Source: an uncultured Dorea sp.
Lineage (GTDB): Bacteria; Bacillota; Clostridia; Lachnospirales; Lachnospiraceae
Direction of reading: 5' to 3'
DNA length: 42,532 bases
Assembly: GCA_910578455.1 (NCBI GenBank)
Contig: CAJTQA010000029.1
Location: 1-42,532, forward strand
The translations under genes and the position numbers were made by a program. The notes beneath the pieces were generated by a model. That model saw only the letters and a program-made list of their open reading frames with translations, was not told the DNA's origin and searched no databases. Below are positions 32,276 to 41,772 of the stretch, one piece after another (the first letter of the stretch is position 1; every line of letters starts with the position of its first letter).

Positions 32276-33211
32276 TTATATGCTATAATCTTTTTTTGCA
32301 AGATTTGCCTGCACCCTCCGGTACAGCTCCTGAGCCGCATTATAGCCCATTGATTTCTGGCGGTGGTTGATCGCTGCCGTTTCAACAATGATCGCCAGGT
32401 TTCGCCCCGGACGGATAGGAAGCTGATGGCACACCACTTTCTTTCCCAAAAATTCAGTATGCTGCTCTTCAAGCCCCAGACGGTCGTACTCTTTGTCCCG
32501 ATCCCAGTCCTCAAGGGTGATTACAAGATCGATATTCTGAGTCTCACGTACGCTCAGCACACCAAAAAGATTCTTGACATCCACAATGCCGATGCCGCGC
32601 AGCTCGATAAAATGCTTGGTAATGTCAGGCGCACTTCCGACCAGAGTCTCGTCACTCACCTTGCGAATCTCCACGACATCATCGCTTACAAGCCTGTGCC
32701 CCCTCTTGATAAGCTCCAGCGCCGCCTCGCTCTTCCCGATGCCGCTCTCTCCCATGATCAGGACTCCAACACCGTACACGTCCACCAGCACTCCATGGAT
32801 GGAGATGCATGGCGCAAGCTCCACATTCAGCCACCGGATAATCTCTGCCATGAACTGGGAAGTCTTTTTGTCCGTAGAAAAAACCGGGATATTCCTCTTA
32901 TTTGCCTCCGCCAGCAAAAACTCATCCGGCTGGAGGCTCCGGCAGAATATCAGGCAGGGTATCTCATATGACAGGAACGTTTTGTATACCTCCTTTTTCT
33001 TCTCCTCATCGAGCATCTGCAAAAAAGAATACTCCACATATCCGATCACCTGCACCCGCTCAGACGCAAAATGGTCAAAATATCCTGTCAGCTGCAATGC
33101 GGGGCGGTTGATATCCGGCAGTTTCACCTGCTTTTCTATGTGATCCACATCAGGAGTCAGGTCCTTTAGGTTCATCTTTTCTACTACTTTACTCATTTTC
33201 ACTGTATTCAT
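32276..33211 (-). CDS. hprK: HPr(Ser) kinase/phosphorylase
   Basis: 311 residues from the ATG at 33211; AAAGGAG precedes it and the resulting N-terminus (MNTVKMSKVVEKMNLKDL) matches the family. A longer start at 33232 exists. The enzyme phosphorylates or dephosphorylates Ser46 of HPr and so controls catabolite repression. The N-terminal domain (about 1-130) precedes the kinase domain, with Walker A GESGIGKS, then HRLVSDD, and the signature ELRGIGIVDV. It lies between uvrC and glk on the same strand with short gaps, so the three probably form an operon. Confidence 0.95.
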   Translation of the reverse strand: MNTVKMSKVVEKMNLKDLTPDVDHIEKQVKLPDINRPALQLTGYFDHFASERVQVIGYVEYSFLQMLDEEKKKEVYKTFLSYEIPCLIFCRSLQPDEFLLAEANKRNIPVFSTDKKTSQFMAEIIRWLNVELAPCISIHGVLVDVYGVGVLIMGESGIGKSEAALELIKRGHRLVSDDVVEIRKVSDETLVGSAPDITKHFIELRGIGIVDVKNLFGVLSVRETQNIDLVITLEDWDRDKEYDRLGLEEQHTEFLGKKVVCHQLPIRPGRNLAIIVETAAINHRQKSMGYNAAQELYRRVQANLAKKDYSI

Positions 33212-33255
33212 CTTGTCCTTCTCCTTTAGCATTCAATTGGTAATAGTATAGCATA

Positions 33256-35094
33256 TTAATGAAAAAAGCGATACACGTCATTGGCTGATTTTTCATTCAT
33301 GGAAGGCAGTTTTTTCAATTCCTCCACCGTGGCATTCTTAATCGCATCTATATTTTCAAAATGTCTCATCAGATCTTTCCTGCGAATCTCACCTATTCCC
33401 GGGATGTCGTCCAGAATGGAATGAATCTGCTGTTTCCCTCTCAGCTGCCTGTGAAATGTGACTGCAAACCGGTGCGCCTCGTCCTGAATCCTCGTAATCA
33501 GACGAAACCCTTCTGAATTTCTGTCAATCGGTATCTCAATATTCTGATAGTACAGCCCTCTCGTCCGGTGATTATCATCCTTGACCATTCCGCAGACTGG
33601 TATGGAAATGCCCAATTTTCCAAGCACCTTTAGGGCCGCATTCACCTGCCCTTTTCCGCCGTCCATCATGATCAGATCCGGAAATGACGTAAATCCTCCC
33701 AGCTCCTTTCCTTCTTCCCGCTCCCTGATGCCATGTTCAAACCTCCTTGTCAGCACTTCCTCCATGCTGGCATAGTCATCCGCGCCTTTCACCCCTTTAA
33801 TCTTGAACTTCCGGTAATCATTGCGTTTCGGTTTCCCCCGCTCATAGACAATCATGGAACCTACTGAGGCAAATCCGCTCGTATTGGAGATATCGTAAGC
33901 TTCCATGCGGATAATCCCCTTAATCCCTAAAAGGCTTTCCAGCTCTCTCACCGCGCCCACGGTCCTCCCTTCTTCCCGCTTAAGCCTGTCCCTGTCTGCC
34001 TTTAATACCATATCTGCATTTTTCTGGGCAAGCTCCACCAGCTTTTCCTTCGTACCCTTTTTCGGAACCCGTATATGCACCCGGTGCCCCCTCTTCTTCG
34101 TAAGCCATTCCTCTATGACACCCGCCTCCTCAATCTCCTCCTGAAGCATCAGCTCAGACGGAATATAGGGGGTGCCTGTATAAAACTGTTTGATGAAACT
34201 GGCCAAGATCTCCTTTTCGCTGTCTCCCTTTGCGATTTTCAGATAAAAATGATCTCTTCCGATGAGCCGTCCGCCGCGTATGAAAAATACCTGCATCACC
34301 GCGTCCTCTTCCTCGCAGGCAACTGCCAGCACATCCCTGTCCTCTCCCGCCGTGTCCGTAATCTTCTGTTTCTGGGCGATTTTCTGCACGCTGGATATCA
34401 GCTCCCGGTATTCTATCGCCTTCTCAAATTCCAGATTCCCGGATGCCTCCTGCATCTTCCCTTCCAGCTCCTTAAGAATCAGCTCATAATTCCCGTTTAA
34501 AAACTGCAGCACCTCGTCAATCGCTTTCCGGTATTCCTCCCTGGATATATACCCCTGGCAGGGCGCCTTGCATTGATGGATATGATAGTTAAGGCATGGC
34601 CGCTCCTTTCCTATGTCCTGGGGCAGCCTTCGGCTGCAGCTGCGTATGCAGTACAGTTTTCGGATCAGCTCTATCGTATCCTTTACCGCTCCTGCGCTTG
34701 TATAAGGCCCGAAATACTTCGACCTGTCTTTTTTCATCTTCCGTGCCAGCATGATCCGCGGAAAGTCCTCATCTGCCGTAACCCTGATAAAAGGATAACC
34801 CTTGTCATCCATCAGCATCGTATTGTACTTGGGCCTGTGCTCCTTAATCAGATTGCACTCCAGCACGAGAGCCTCAAGCTCAGAATCTGTCACAATATAC
34901 TCAAATCTCGTAATATGCGTGACCATCTGCTCTATTTTAACCCCTTTGTTCCGGCTGCTCTGAAAATACTGGCGCACCCGGTTCTTAAGGCTTATTGCTT
35001 TTCCTACATAGATGATGGCGTCTGACTCGTCATGCATAATATATACTCCCGGCTTTCCCGGCAGTTTCTTTAACTCTTCCTGAATCTCAAACAT
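33256..35094 (-). CDS. uvrC: UvrABC excinuclease subunit C
   Basis: 612 residues, the normal length. It makes both incisions in nucleotide-excision repair with UvrB. GIY-YIG nuclease domain about 12-95 (GVYIMHDESDAIIYVGKAIS), UVR/UvrB-binding motif about 200-240 (EKAIEYRELI), RNase H-like endonuclease domain about 370-540 (EAYDISNTSGFASVGSMIVY) and C-terminal helix-hairpin-helix pair (IPGIGEIRRKDLM; LPSMNEKSANDVYRF). All blocks are intact. Gap of 44 bases to hprK. A terminator after ftsH separates it from that gene. Confidence 0.96.
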   Translation of the reverse strand: MFEIQEELKKLPGKPGVYIMHDESDAIIYVGKAISLKNRVRQYFQSSRNKGVKIEQMVTHITRFEYIVTDSELEALVLECNLIKEHRPKYNTMLMDDKGYPFIRVTADEDFPRIMLARKMKKDRSKYFGPYTSAGAVKDTIELIRKLYCIRSCSRRLPQDIGKERPCLNYHIHQCKAPCQGYISREEYRKAIDEVLQFLNGNYELILKELEGKMQEASGNLEFEKAIEYRELISSVQKIAQKQKITDTAGEDRDVLAVACEEEDAVMQVFFIRGGRLIGRDHFYLKIAKGDSEKEILASFIKQFYTGTPYIPSELMLQEEIEEAGVIEEWLTKKRGHRVHIRVPKKGTKEKLVELAQKNADMVLKADRDRLKREEGRTVGAVRELESLLGIKGIIRMEAYDISNTSGFASVGSMIVYERGKPKRNDYRKFKIKGVKGADDYASMEEVLTRRFEHGIREREEGKELGGFTSFPDLIMMDGGKGQVNAALKVLGKLGISIPVCGMVKDDNHRTRGLYYQNIEIPIDRNSEGFRLITRIQDEAHRFAVTFHRQLRGKQQIHSILDDIPGIGEIRRKDLMRHFENIDAIKNATVEELKKLPSMNEKSANDVYRFFH

Positions 35095-35135
35095 TTTTTA
35101 TCTCCTGCCTCTTGATTAAAAAGAACATTCCTGAC

Positions 35136-35170
35136 AAAAACTGCTGCAAAGCCTGAAAGCCTTGCAGCAG
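35136..35170 (-). terminator. Terminator after ftsH
   Basis: CTGCTGCAA (35141-35149) and TTGCAGCAG (35162-35170) pair perfectly. On the minus strand the stem is followed by TTTTTG. It lies just past the ftsH stop and isolates ftsH from uvrC. Confidence 0.82.
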
Positions 35171-35173
35171 CTT

Positions 35174-37078
35174 CTATTTCATTCCAATACGCTCTTCCGA
35201 TTCCTTCTTTTCATCAGGATCAATATTTTCCACCTCCCGGAAAATCTCCATAAACTCTTTCCCGGTAATGGTTTCCTTCTCAATCAGGAAATCCGCAATC
35301 TTATCCAGGGACTCCCTGTGTTCTGAAAGAAGTTTCTTCGCCTCTTCATACGCAGCCTTTAATGACTTCATAACTTCTTTGTCAATCTCCGAGGCCGTCG
35401 CCTCTCCGCAGTTGGCAACTGCCCTTCCGTCCAGATAACGATGCTGTACGGATTCCAATCCGATCAGCCCGAACTTCTCGCTCATGCCATACTGCGTAAT
35501 CATGGCTCTCGCAATCTTCGTCGCCTTCTCAATATCGTTGGACGCTCCCGTCGTAACCGTGTCAAACACAATCTCCTCGGCCGCCCGTCCTGCAAGCGCT
35601 CCCACAAGCATGGCCTCCAGCTCCTTTTTCGTGTTCAGGAACTTCTCTTCCTCCGGCGTCTGCATTACATACCCCAGAGCGCCCATGGTGCGGGGAACAA
35701 TGGTAATCTTCTGTACCGGCTCGGAATCTTTCTGCAGCGCGCTCACAAGCGCGTGCCCAACTTCATGGTAAGACACGATCCGCCGCTCCTCCTGGCTCAT
35801 GATCCTGTCTTTCTTCTCTTTTCCTACAAGCACGACCTCCACTGCCTCGAACAGATCATCCTGAGAAACCGCCATCCTGCCGTGCTTAACGGCTGTAATC
35901 GCAGCCTCATTGATCATATTGGCAAGGTCGGATCCCACAGCGCCCGAGGTGGCAAGTGCAATCGCGTCCAAATCAACCGTCTCGTCCATCTTTACATCTT
36001 TAGAATGAACCTTAAGGACATCTACCCGCCCTTTCAGATCCGGCTTTTCCACCACAATACGGCGATCAAACCGCCCCGGCCTCAAAAGTGCCGGATCAAG
36101 AATCTCCGGCCGGTTCGTCGCAGCCAGGAGCACCAGTCCTTTGTTGCTCTCAAATCCGTCCATCTCAGCCAGAAGCTGGTTGAGCGTCTGCTCCCGCTCA
36201 TCATTGCTGCCCATCTGGTTGTCACGGCTCTTTCCGATGGCATCAATCTCGTCGATAAAGACAATACACGGAGCCATCTGCTGCGCCTGCTTGAACAGGT
36301 CGCGCACACGGGAAGCCCCGACTCCCACATACATCTCCACAAACGCCGAACCGCTGAGCGAAAAGAACGGAACATTCGCTTCGCCCGCAACCGCTTTTGC
36401 AAGCAGCGTCTTTCCGGTTCCCGGAGGCCCTACGAGCAATGCGCCTTTCGGCAGTTTCGCCCCGACGCTGGTATACTTCCCCGGATTATGCAGAAAATCC
36501 ACAACCTCCTGCAGAGACTCCTTCGCTTCTTCCTGCCCCGCAACATCCTTAAACGTAACGCCGGTCTGTTTCTCCACATACATCTTGGCATTGCTCTTTC
36601 CAATGCCCATCATGCCTCCGCCCTTCGCCATCTTCCTAGTCATATACACGAACATGCCGACGATAAGCGCTACCGGAAGGAAAGTAAAAAGCACATTGAG
36701 AACCATCACCGAAGTCGTATCCGGTATCTTATGCTTATACTCCACCCCAGCTTTAAACAGGCGGCTTGAGAGATTCACGTCATTTACGATACCTGTATAA
36801 TATTCCCTGCCGGCCTTTTCTTTGCCTTTCTTCTTCGCCGTAACGACAATCTTGTCGCTCTGTATCTCAACTTTTTCAACTTCGCCTTTATCAACCATGG
36901 CAAGGAACGCATCATATGTGATTTCCTCCGAATTAGTCGCATCCCTGAGCTGATAGAGCGCCAGCACCATGATTGTCGTGATAAGCGTCACCAAAATAAC
37001 AAAGGAAATGCCCTGCTGGTTCTTGTTATTATTTGGCTTTTGGTTATTTTGATTATTTGGGTTATTCTGATTGTCCAT
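35174..37078 (-). CDS. ftsH: ATP-dependent membrane zinc protease FtsH
   Basis: 634 residues from the ATG at 37078 after CAGGAGG; a GTG at 37096 would add 6 residues. It degrades damaged or regulatory membrane and cytosolic proteins. The N-terminus is rich in N/Q/P (about 1-22). Membrane segments lie at about 23-42 and 122-143 around an extracytoplasmic domain. AAA motifs follow: Walker A GPPGTGKT, Walker B IVFIDEIDAIG, and SRH LAATNRPEILDPALLRPGRF. The zinc site is HEVGHAL with a later acidic ligand. Intact and monocistronic. Confidence 0.96.
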   Translation of the reverse strand: MDNQNNPNNQNNQKPNNNKNQQGISFVILVTLITTIMVLALYQLRDATNSEEITYDAFLAMVDKGEVEKVEIQSDKIVVTAKKKGKEKAGREYYTGIVNDVNLSSRLFKAGVEYKHKIPDTTSVMVLNVLFTFLPVALIVGMFVYMTRKMAKGGGMMGIGKSNAKMYVEKQTGVTFKDVAGQEEAKESLQEVVDFLHNPGKYTSVGAKLPKGALLVGPPGTGKTLLAKAVAGEANVPFFSLSGSAFVEMYVGVGASRVRDLFKQAQQMAPCIVFIDEIDAIGKSRDNQMGSNDEREQTLNQLLAEMDGFESNKGLVLLAATNRPEILDPALLRPGRFDRRIVVEKPDLKGRVDVLKVHSKDVKMDETVDLDAIALATSGAVGSDLANMINEAAITAVKHGRMAVSQDDLFEAVEVVLVGKEKKDRIMSQEERRIVSYHEVGHALVSALQKDSEPVQKITIVPRTMGALGYVMQTPEEEKFLNTKKELEAMLVGALAGRAAEEIVFDTVTTGASNDIEKATKIARAMITQYGMSEKFGLIGLESVQHRYLDGRAVANCGEATASEIDKEVMKSLKAAYEEAKKLLSEHRESLDKIADFLIEKETITGKEFMEIFREVENIDPDEKKESEERIGMK

Positions 37079-37152
37079 TTCTTCCTCCTGTGTCACTTCT
37101 TACTATTATAAAGACAGCTCATCCTGAAATCAATAAAAACATTATGAAAAGA

Positions 37153-37182
37153 TTGTAAAATTCCTGTTCTTTGTAGTATACT
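37153..37182 (+). promoter_or_regulatory. Promoter of the DUF1846 gene
   Basis: TTGTAA at 37153-37158, 18 bases, then TATACT at 37177-37182. The gene starts at 37245 after AAAGGA. Confidence 0.6.
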
Positions 37183-37244
37183 TGGTAATGTAGTTGTCCA
37201 TGCAGGATTAAAATGTTTTTCTAAAATTTTAAAGGAATGATAAT

Positions 37245-38738
37245 ATGAAAAAAGGATTTGACAATGAAAAGTATCTGAAAATGCAGTCGTCCCACATTAT
37301 GGAACGAATTAAAAAATTTGACAATAAACTCTACCTGGAGTTTGGCGGCAAGCTTTTTGATGATTACCATGCTTCCCGCGTCCTCCCCGGATTCCAGCCG
37401 GACAGCAAGATGCGTATGCTTATGCAGCTGTCTGACCAGGCCGAGATCATTATCGTCATAAATGCCGAGGATATTGAAAAAAACAAGATCCGCGGCGACC
37501 TTGGCATCACCTATGATGTCGACGTACTAAGGCTCATGTCAGTCTTCAAAGAACGCGAGCTGTACATCGGCAGTGTTGTCATTACCAAATTCAGCGGTCA
37601 GGAAAGCGCCGTACTCTTCCAGAAACGGCTTGAGAAATCCGGCATCAAAGTATACCGTCATTATCTGATTTCCGGTTACCCGTCCAATATACCGCATGTC
37701 GTCAGCGAAGACGGCTACGGAAAAAATGAATACATCGAAACATCCCGGCCTCTTATCGTAGTCACGGCTCCCGGGCCCGGCAGCGGCAAGATGGCAGTCT
37801 GCCTGTCCCAGCTCTACCATGAGCATAAACGCGGCATCTGCGCCGGATATGCTAAGTTCGAGACATTTCCGATCTGGAACATCCCCTTGAAGCATCCGGT
37901 AAATCTCGCATATGAAGCCGCCACTGCCGATTTGAACGATGTCAACATGATCGACCCGTTCCACCTTGACGCATACGGGGAGACAACCGTAAATTATAAC
38001 CGCGATGTTGAGATATATCCTGTCCTTAGCGCCATGTTCCGGCGCATTTACGGTGAAAGCCCTTACAAATCCCCAACAGACATGGGCGTAAATATGGTAG
38101 GAAACTGCATTTGCGACGACCAGGCCTGCCGGGAAGCATCCTGCCAGGAAATCCTGAGGAGATACTACGACTCATTGAGAAGGCGGCTTTTCGGCTCCTG
38201 CCCGGATGAAGAAGTATATAAAATCGAGATGCTCATGAACCAGGCAGACATCACGGTCCATGACCGAAAAGTGGTAGATGCCGCCCTTGCCATGGCAGAA
38301 AAAAGCGGCGGCCCTGCCGCTGCCTTGGAGCTGCATGACGGAAGAATCGTCACCGGAAAGACCTCCAACCTTCTCGGGGCCTCCGCCGCCCTGCTGCTGA
38401 ACGCCCTGAAAGAGCTTGCCGGGATTGACCACGAACGCCATGTTATTTCCCCGGAAGCTATCGAGCCAATACAGAAACTTAAGATCCAGTATCTGGGCAG
38501 CAAGAACCCGCGCCTTCATACAGACGAAGTGCTGATTGCACTGTCTGTCAGCGCAGCGACTGACGCAACCGCCCAGCTTGCCCTGGACCAGTTGCCGGAA
38601 CTGAAAGGATGCCAGGCACATACTTCCGTAATGGTCAGCTCCGTTGACATCAAGCAATTCAAGAAACTGTCAATACAGGCAACCTTCGAGGCGGTCTTTG
38701 AAAAAAATATTATGTTTTTTGCCGGAAAGAGCATGTAA
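37245..38738 (+). CDS. DUF1846 domain protein
   Basis: 497 residues, full length for the family. The N-terminus (KKGFDNEKYLKMQSSHIMER) and motifs VTAPGPGSGKMAVCLSQLYH, then KHPVNLAYEAATADLNDVNM and MIDPFHLDAYGE, are the conserved blocks of DUF1846, a cytoplasmic family widespread in Firmicutes. The P-G-P-G-S-G-K segment resembles a P-loop. Structures exist in the family, but I know no established function. The gene has its own promoter and is followed by two tRNA genes. Confidence 0.92.
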   Translation: MKKGFDNEKYLKMQSSHIMERIKKFDNKLYLEFGGKLFDDYHASRVLPGFQPDSKMRMLMQLSDQAEIIIVINAEDIEKNKIRGDLGITYDVDVLRLMSVFKERELYIGSVVITKFSGQESAVLFQKRLEKSGIKVYRHYLISGYPSNIPHVVSEDGYGKNEYIETSRPLIVVTAPGPGSGKMAVCLSQLYHEHKRGICAGYAKFETFPIWNIPLKHPVNLAYEAATADLNDVNMIDPFHLDAYGETTVNYNRDVEIYPVLSAMFRRIYGESPYKSPTDMGVNMVGNCICDDQACREASCQEILRRYYDSLRRRLFGSCPDEEVYKIEMLMNQADITVHDRKVVDAALAMAEKSGGPAAALELHDGRIVTGKTSNLLGASAALLLNALKELAGIDHERHVISPEAIEPIQKLKIQYLGSKNPRLHTDEVLIALSVSAATDATAQLALDQLPELKGCQAHTSVMVSSVDIKQFKKLSIQATFEAVFEKNIMFFAGKSM

Positions 38739-38745
38739 ATTACTC

Positions 38746-38774
38746 TTTACAGAAAAAAAGAAAAGTGCTATAAT
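38746..38774 (+). promoter_or_regulatory. Promoter of the tRNA pair
   Basis: TTTACA at 38746-38751, 17 bases, then a perfect TATAAT at 38769-38774, 8 bases before the first tRNA base. Confidence 0.82.
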
Positions 38775-38782
38775 AGGCACAT

Positions 38783-38853
38783 GCAGATATGGTTCATCGG
38801 TAGAACACTGGCTTCCCAAGCCGGAGAGGCGGGTTCGACTCCCGTTATCTGCT
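38783..38853 (+). tRNA. tRNA-Gly (anticodon TCC)
   Basis: 71 bases. Acceptor arms GCAGATA / TATCTGC pair fully. The anticodon stem CTGGC/GCCGG carries the loop TTCCCAA with anticodon TCC. The T arm is CGGGT-TCGACTC-CCG. No CCA is encoded; the discriminator base is T. Confidence 0.95.
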
Positions 38854-38863
38854 TTCTTATTTT

Positions 38864-38936
38864 GGGGTATTAGCGCAGTTGGGAGCGCGCAACATTCGCA
38901 TTGTTGAGGCCAGGGGTTCGAATCCCCTATACTCCA
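38864..38936 (+). tRNA. tRNA-Ala (anticodon CGC)
   Basis: 73 bases. Acceptor arms GGGGTAT / ATACTCC pair with a G3-U70 wobble, the known identity element of alanine tRNA. The anticodon stem CAACA/TGTTG carries loop TTCGCAT with anticodon CGC. T arm AGGGG-TTCGAAT-CCCCT. No encoded CCA. Confidence 0.95.
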
Positions 38937-38950
38937 TTTTGAAAATGCCA

Positions 38951-38995
38951 AAACGACCACATCTGAGGTTTCCACCTTTGATATGGTCGTTTTTA
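38951..38995. terminator. Terminator between the tRNAs and the substrate-binding protein gene
   Basis: AAACGACCACAT (38951-38962) pairs with ATATGGTCGTTT (38981-38992) with one mismatch. T-rich sequence follows on both strands, so it can serve the tRNAs and the convergent lipoprotein gene. Confidence 0.78.
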
Positions 38996-39013
38996 TATGC
39001 AGTATTTCTCTTC

Positions 39014-40081
39014 CTACTTAGCTGCTGTTTCAGCAAATTCCTTCGTCACCAGCTCTTCATAAGGCGCCCGCTTTGTAAGCTCTCCCGCCTCCTCTAGGAT
39101 ATCCTGCAGAAGCTCAAAGCTTTCTTTTTCAAACACCAGATTGTCTTTCCACGTATCCTGCTCATAATAACGGGTTACAATTGTAGTAAGCGTATCCATA
39201 CCCGTCTCTTTAAACTGAGGCTGAATCACTGCAGCAATCTCCTCGGGCTTATGTGACTGTACATAGTCCATGCCCTTCTGAAGTGCATTTGTAAATCCCT
39301 GGATTACTTCCGGATTATCTTTGATATAGCTCTGCTTTGCTGAAAACGCAGTGTAAGGCACGTATCCGCTGTCTGTTCCGAGAGATGCCACCACATAGCC
39401 GTCCTTCTCTTTTTCAAGCGCTGTGGCAGACGGCTCGAACTCCACGCTGAAATCCCCCTGCCCGCCGGAAAATGCTGCCGCTGTGGAGCCAAAATCAATG
39501 CTCTGGTCAATCTTTACGTCCTTCTGCGGGTCGATGTTGTTCTGTTTCAGGATATACTCGAATACCATTTCCGGCATACCGCCCTTACGCCCGCCAAGCA
39601 CATCTTTCCCTTTCAGATCTTCCCATTTGAAATCCGGCATCTCTTCTCTTGCCACAAGGAAATTCCCGGCACGCTGGGTAAGCTGGGCAAAATTCACTAC
39701 ATAATCATTAGCCCCTTCATTATAGGTGTAAATAGAAGCCTCAGAACCCATAAAACCAATGTCCGCACTTCCGGAGATGACAGCAGTCATCGTTTTATCT
39801 GCCCCAAATCCAGTAACTAATTCAAGGTCTACTCCTTCTTCATCAAAATACCCCTCTTCTATCGCCACATACATAGGCGCGTAAAATATCGAATGTGCCA
39901 CTTCATTCAGCACTACTTTCGTAGTTGCAGGCAATGCCTCTTCTTTCGTCTCCCCGGACGCTCCTTCTGTGCTTTCTGTTTTTCCTTCCCCGGCATTTTT
40001 TGTGTCCTCCTTGGTTGAACAAGCGAGCAGCAGTGTCATCATCATGACAACCACCATTGCTAAAGCCAATAACTTTCTCAT
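39014..40081 (-). CDS. ABC transporter substrate-binding lipoprotein (NMT1/THI5-like, SsuA/TauA type)
   Basis: 355 residues. Lipoprotein signal MRKLLALAMV...LLLAC with lipid-bearing C21, then an acidic linker rich in E/T/G (about 22-48). The periplasmic-binding fold starts at about 50 (TTKVVLNEVAHSIFYAPMYV; AIEEGYFDEEGVDLELVTGF), the signature of the NMT1/SsuA group that binds sulfonates, thiamine precursors or similar ligands. Ligand specificity cannot be told. No permease or ATPase gene is adjacent, so it may use a distant transporter. Good ribosome site (aaggagg). Confidence 0.9.
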   Translation of the reverse strand: MRKLLALAMVVVMMMTLLLACSTKEDTKNAGEGKTESTEGASGETKEEALPATTKVVLNEVAHSIFYAPMYVAIEEGYFDEEGVDLELVTGFGADKTMTAVISGSADIGFMGSEASIYTYNEGANDYVVNFAQLTQRAGNFLVAREEMPDFKWEDLKGKDVLGGRKGGMPEMVFEYILKQNNIDPQKDVKIDQSIDFGSTAAAFSGGQGDFSVEFEPSATALEKEKDGYVVASLGTDSGYVPYTAFSAKQSYIKDNPEVIQGFTNALQKGMDYVQSHKPEEIAAVIQPQFKETGMDTLTTIVTRYYEQDTWKDNLVFEKESFELLQDILEEAGELTKRAPYEELVTKEFAETAAK

Positions 40082-40217
40082 AATGTCCTCCTTTATGGTT
40101 TCGACGGTATATTATATGTGTACTTTCGGAAAATGTTAAAGCAAGTTTTTTGCATTTATGCCGATAATAAATATAAGCAAAGTCCAGAAGATACAGACAG
40201 GAGGTGTCAAAAAACTT

Positions 40218-41732
40218 ATGGAAATCCCAAATATACCAACTATAAATACACCCAACACAAAGCCGGCAGCGCCGCAGATTCCTGCCGATGAGCTTACAGA
40301 ACTGGAACAGCTGAAAGCCGGCCAGACACTGTTGGACGATGCATTGGAAAATGTAAAAAACAGCCAGGAGACGCAGAAAGAAACCGACCGCGCCGAACTG
40401 GAGTCCAAATCAGAGACTGAACAGCCTCCTGCCAAAACGGTAGACGAACGGATGTGGGATGATCTGGCTCGCTGGCGGCCCAGTTCCGGGATATCTGTCG
40501 AGAAGAATTTAAGCCAGATACAAGATATTTTCCGGCAGCTTGCCAAGGAGATCATGTCCGGCTACCAGGGAGCTCAGCAGCTTGCCCTGCTTTCCCAGCT
40601 AGACACCCTTACCATGGATGCCCTGCAGCAGTTAATGGATCAGCAGCTGCAAGAGCTGCTGAAATTCCTGATGCAATACGGGCGCCCGGATTCTCTCCAG
40701 AAACTGGCAGACACGCTGTTTGAAAATATTGCCGGCAGGAAATCACTCACTGCCTTTGGCTCAGGTTCCGCGGGAAGTTCGTTCCCCTCGGCCGGTGCTG
40801 ACGGAAAGACTGCGTCCGGACAGTCCTCCCAAGGTATTATCTACCAAAAAGATTCCCGCAGCGTCCGGATAGATGAAGACTACCAGACTTCTGTGGGCAA
40901 GGCTGAAAAGAGCGGAACGCAGGTTCTCTCCATGCTTCAGCGGGGCGGTTTTTACAACGGAATCAAAGCGTTTACCCCCAATGACGTAGAAAAGTTCCAA
41001 AATTTTGTACGATATTTAAAACAGAATTTTCTTGGGATTCCCCCGGAAAAAGCAGTTCGAACAAGTGAGGAATATCTGGGAGTATCTGCCGGGATACTGT
41101 CGTTAAAATCCCAGGCGTTTGCATCCGGAAACGGTTTGAGCGCAGAGACGGCATCCGCATTAAAATACGCCGTCAATACTTATATCCAAGAATATTTTTT
41201 GAACGCCAGCCAGGGCTTAAAGCATGCATCCCTTTCTGGCAGGAACGGCTCCGCCCCTCCTTTCCAGGCTGACGAATTTCAAAACATATATCGTTTTATC
41301 ACCAATGCATACAATGAGAAGAGAGATGCACAGAGCGCTATCCTGAACGGGCTGCAAAAAGCTTTCGAGCGATTCAGCCAAAAGCAGGCAGATCCTGCCT
41401 ATCAGCTTATGGAGCGGTATGCCCCGGGCCTTGGTTTTTTCTCCAGGACGGCAATCTCAAACCTTGAAAAAGAGATGTGGAACGGCTGGCAGGCAATCTG
41501 CAAGGACTGGAATGCCTTTTTGCGCTATGCGGAAGTTTCAAAAGACAAATCTCAGAATTTCGACTATATCCAAAACCGGGATTATTATCTGGCAGGCCTG
41601 TTAGCTGCCGAAAGAAACCTTTCCGGGCAAAAAGAAAAAAAGAAAAACTTTTTCCACAACCTTACGAGATGGGGCATTGCCATATTTATCATCGGCATCA
41701 TCATCTTTTTACTGATCCTCACAAATCTCTGA
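40218..41732 (+). CDS. Large tail-anchored protein of unknown function
   Basis: 504 residues from the ATG at 40218 (MEIPNIPTINTP), with GGAGG 13 bases upstream; an ATG at 40158 is in frame but lacks a ribosome site. Proline-rich N-terminus and charged segment (about 1-95), then a helical Q/L-rich region (about 115-180, LALLSQLDTLTMDALQQLMD). A large helical domain with conserved-looking W/Y positions (about 210-460) and a Lys run precede one C-terminal membrane helix (about 478-502). No signal peptide, so the bulk is cytoplasmic. I do not recognise the family. It is divergent from the solute-binding gene. Confidence 0.75.
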   Translation: MEIPNIPTINTPNTKPAAPQIPADELTELEQLKAGQTLLDDALENVKNSQETQKETDRAELESKSETEQPPAKTVDERMWDDLARWRPSSGISVEKNLSQIQDIFRQLAKEIMSGYQGAQQLALLSQLDTLTMDALQQLMDQQLQELLKFLMQYGRPDSLQKLADTLFENIAGRKSLTAFGSGSAGSSFPSAGADGKTASGQSSQGIIYQKDSRSVRIDEDYQTSVGKAEKSGTQVLSMLQRGGFYNGIKAFTPNDVEKFQNFVRYLKQNFLGIPPEKAVRTSEEYLGVSAGILSLKSQAFASGNGLSAETASALKYAVNTYIQEYFLNASQGLKHASLSGRNGSAPPFQADEFQNIYRFITNAYNEKRDAQSAILNGLQKAFERFSQKQADPAYQLMERYAPGLGFFSRTAISNLEKEMWNGWQAICKDWNAFLRYAEVSKDKSQNFDYIQNRDYYLAGLLAAERNLSGQKEKKKNFFHNLTRWGIAIFIIGIIIFLLILTNL

Positions 41733-41736
41733 TAAA

Positions 41737-41772
41737 GACAAGGGGGAAACGCCCTAAAGCGTTTCCCCTGTC
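41737..41772. terminator. Hairpin at the convergent end of the tail-anchored and CarD-like genes
   Basis: GGGGAAACG and CGTTTCCCC form a 9-bp stem, with further pairing of GACA/TGTC outside. It includes the last codons of the CarD-like gene. T-rich sequence on the minus strand is moderate. Confidence 0.55.

Noticed and set aside
35441..36769. 442-codon plus-strand ORF opposite ftsH
   Set aside because: His/Arg/Leu-rich antisense frame of a highly conserved gene. The FtsH motifs on the other strand settle the coding frame.
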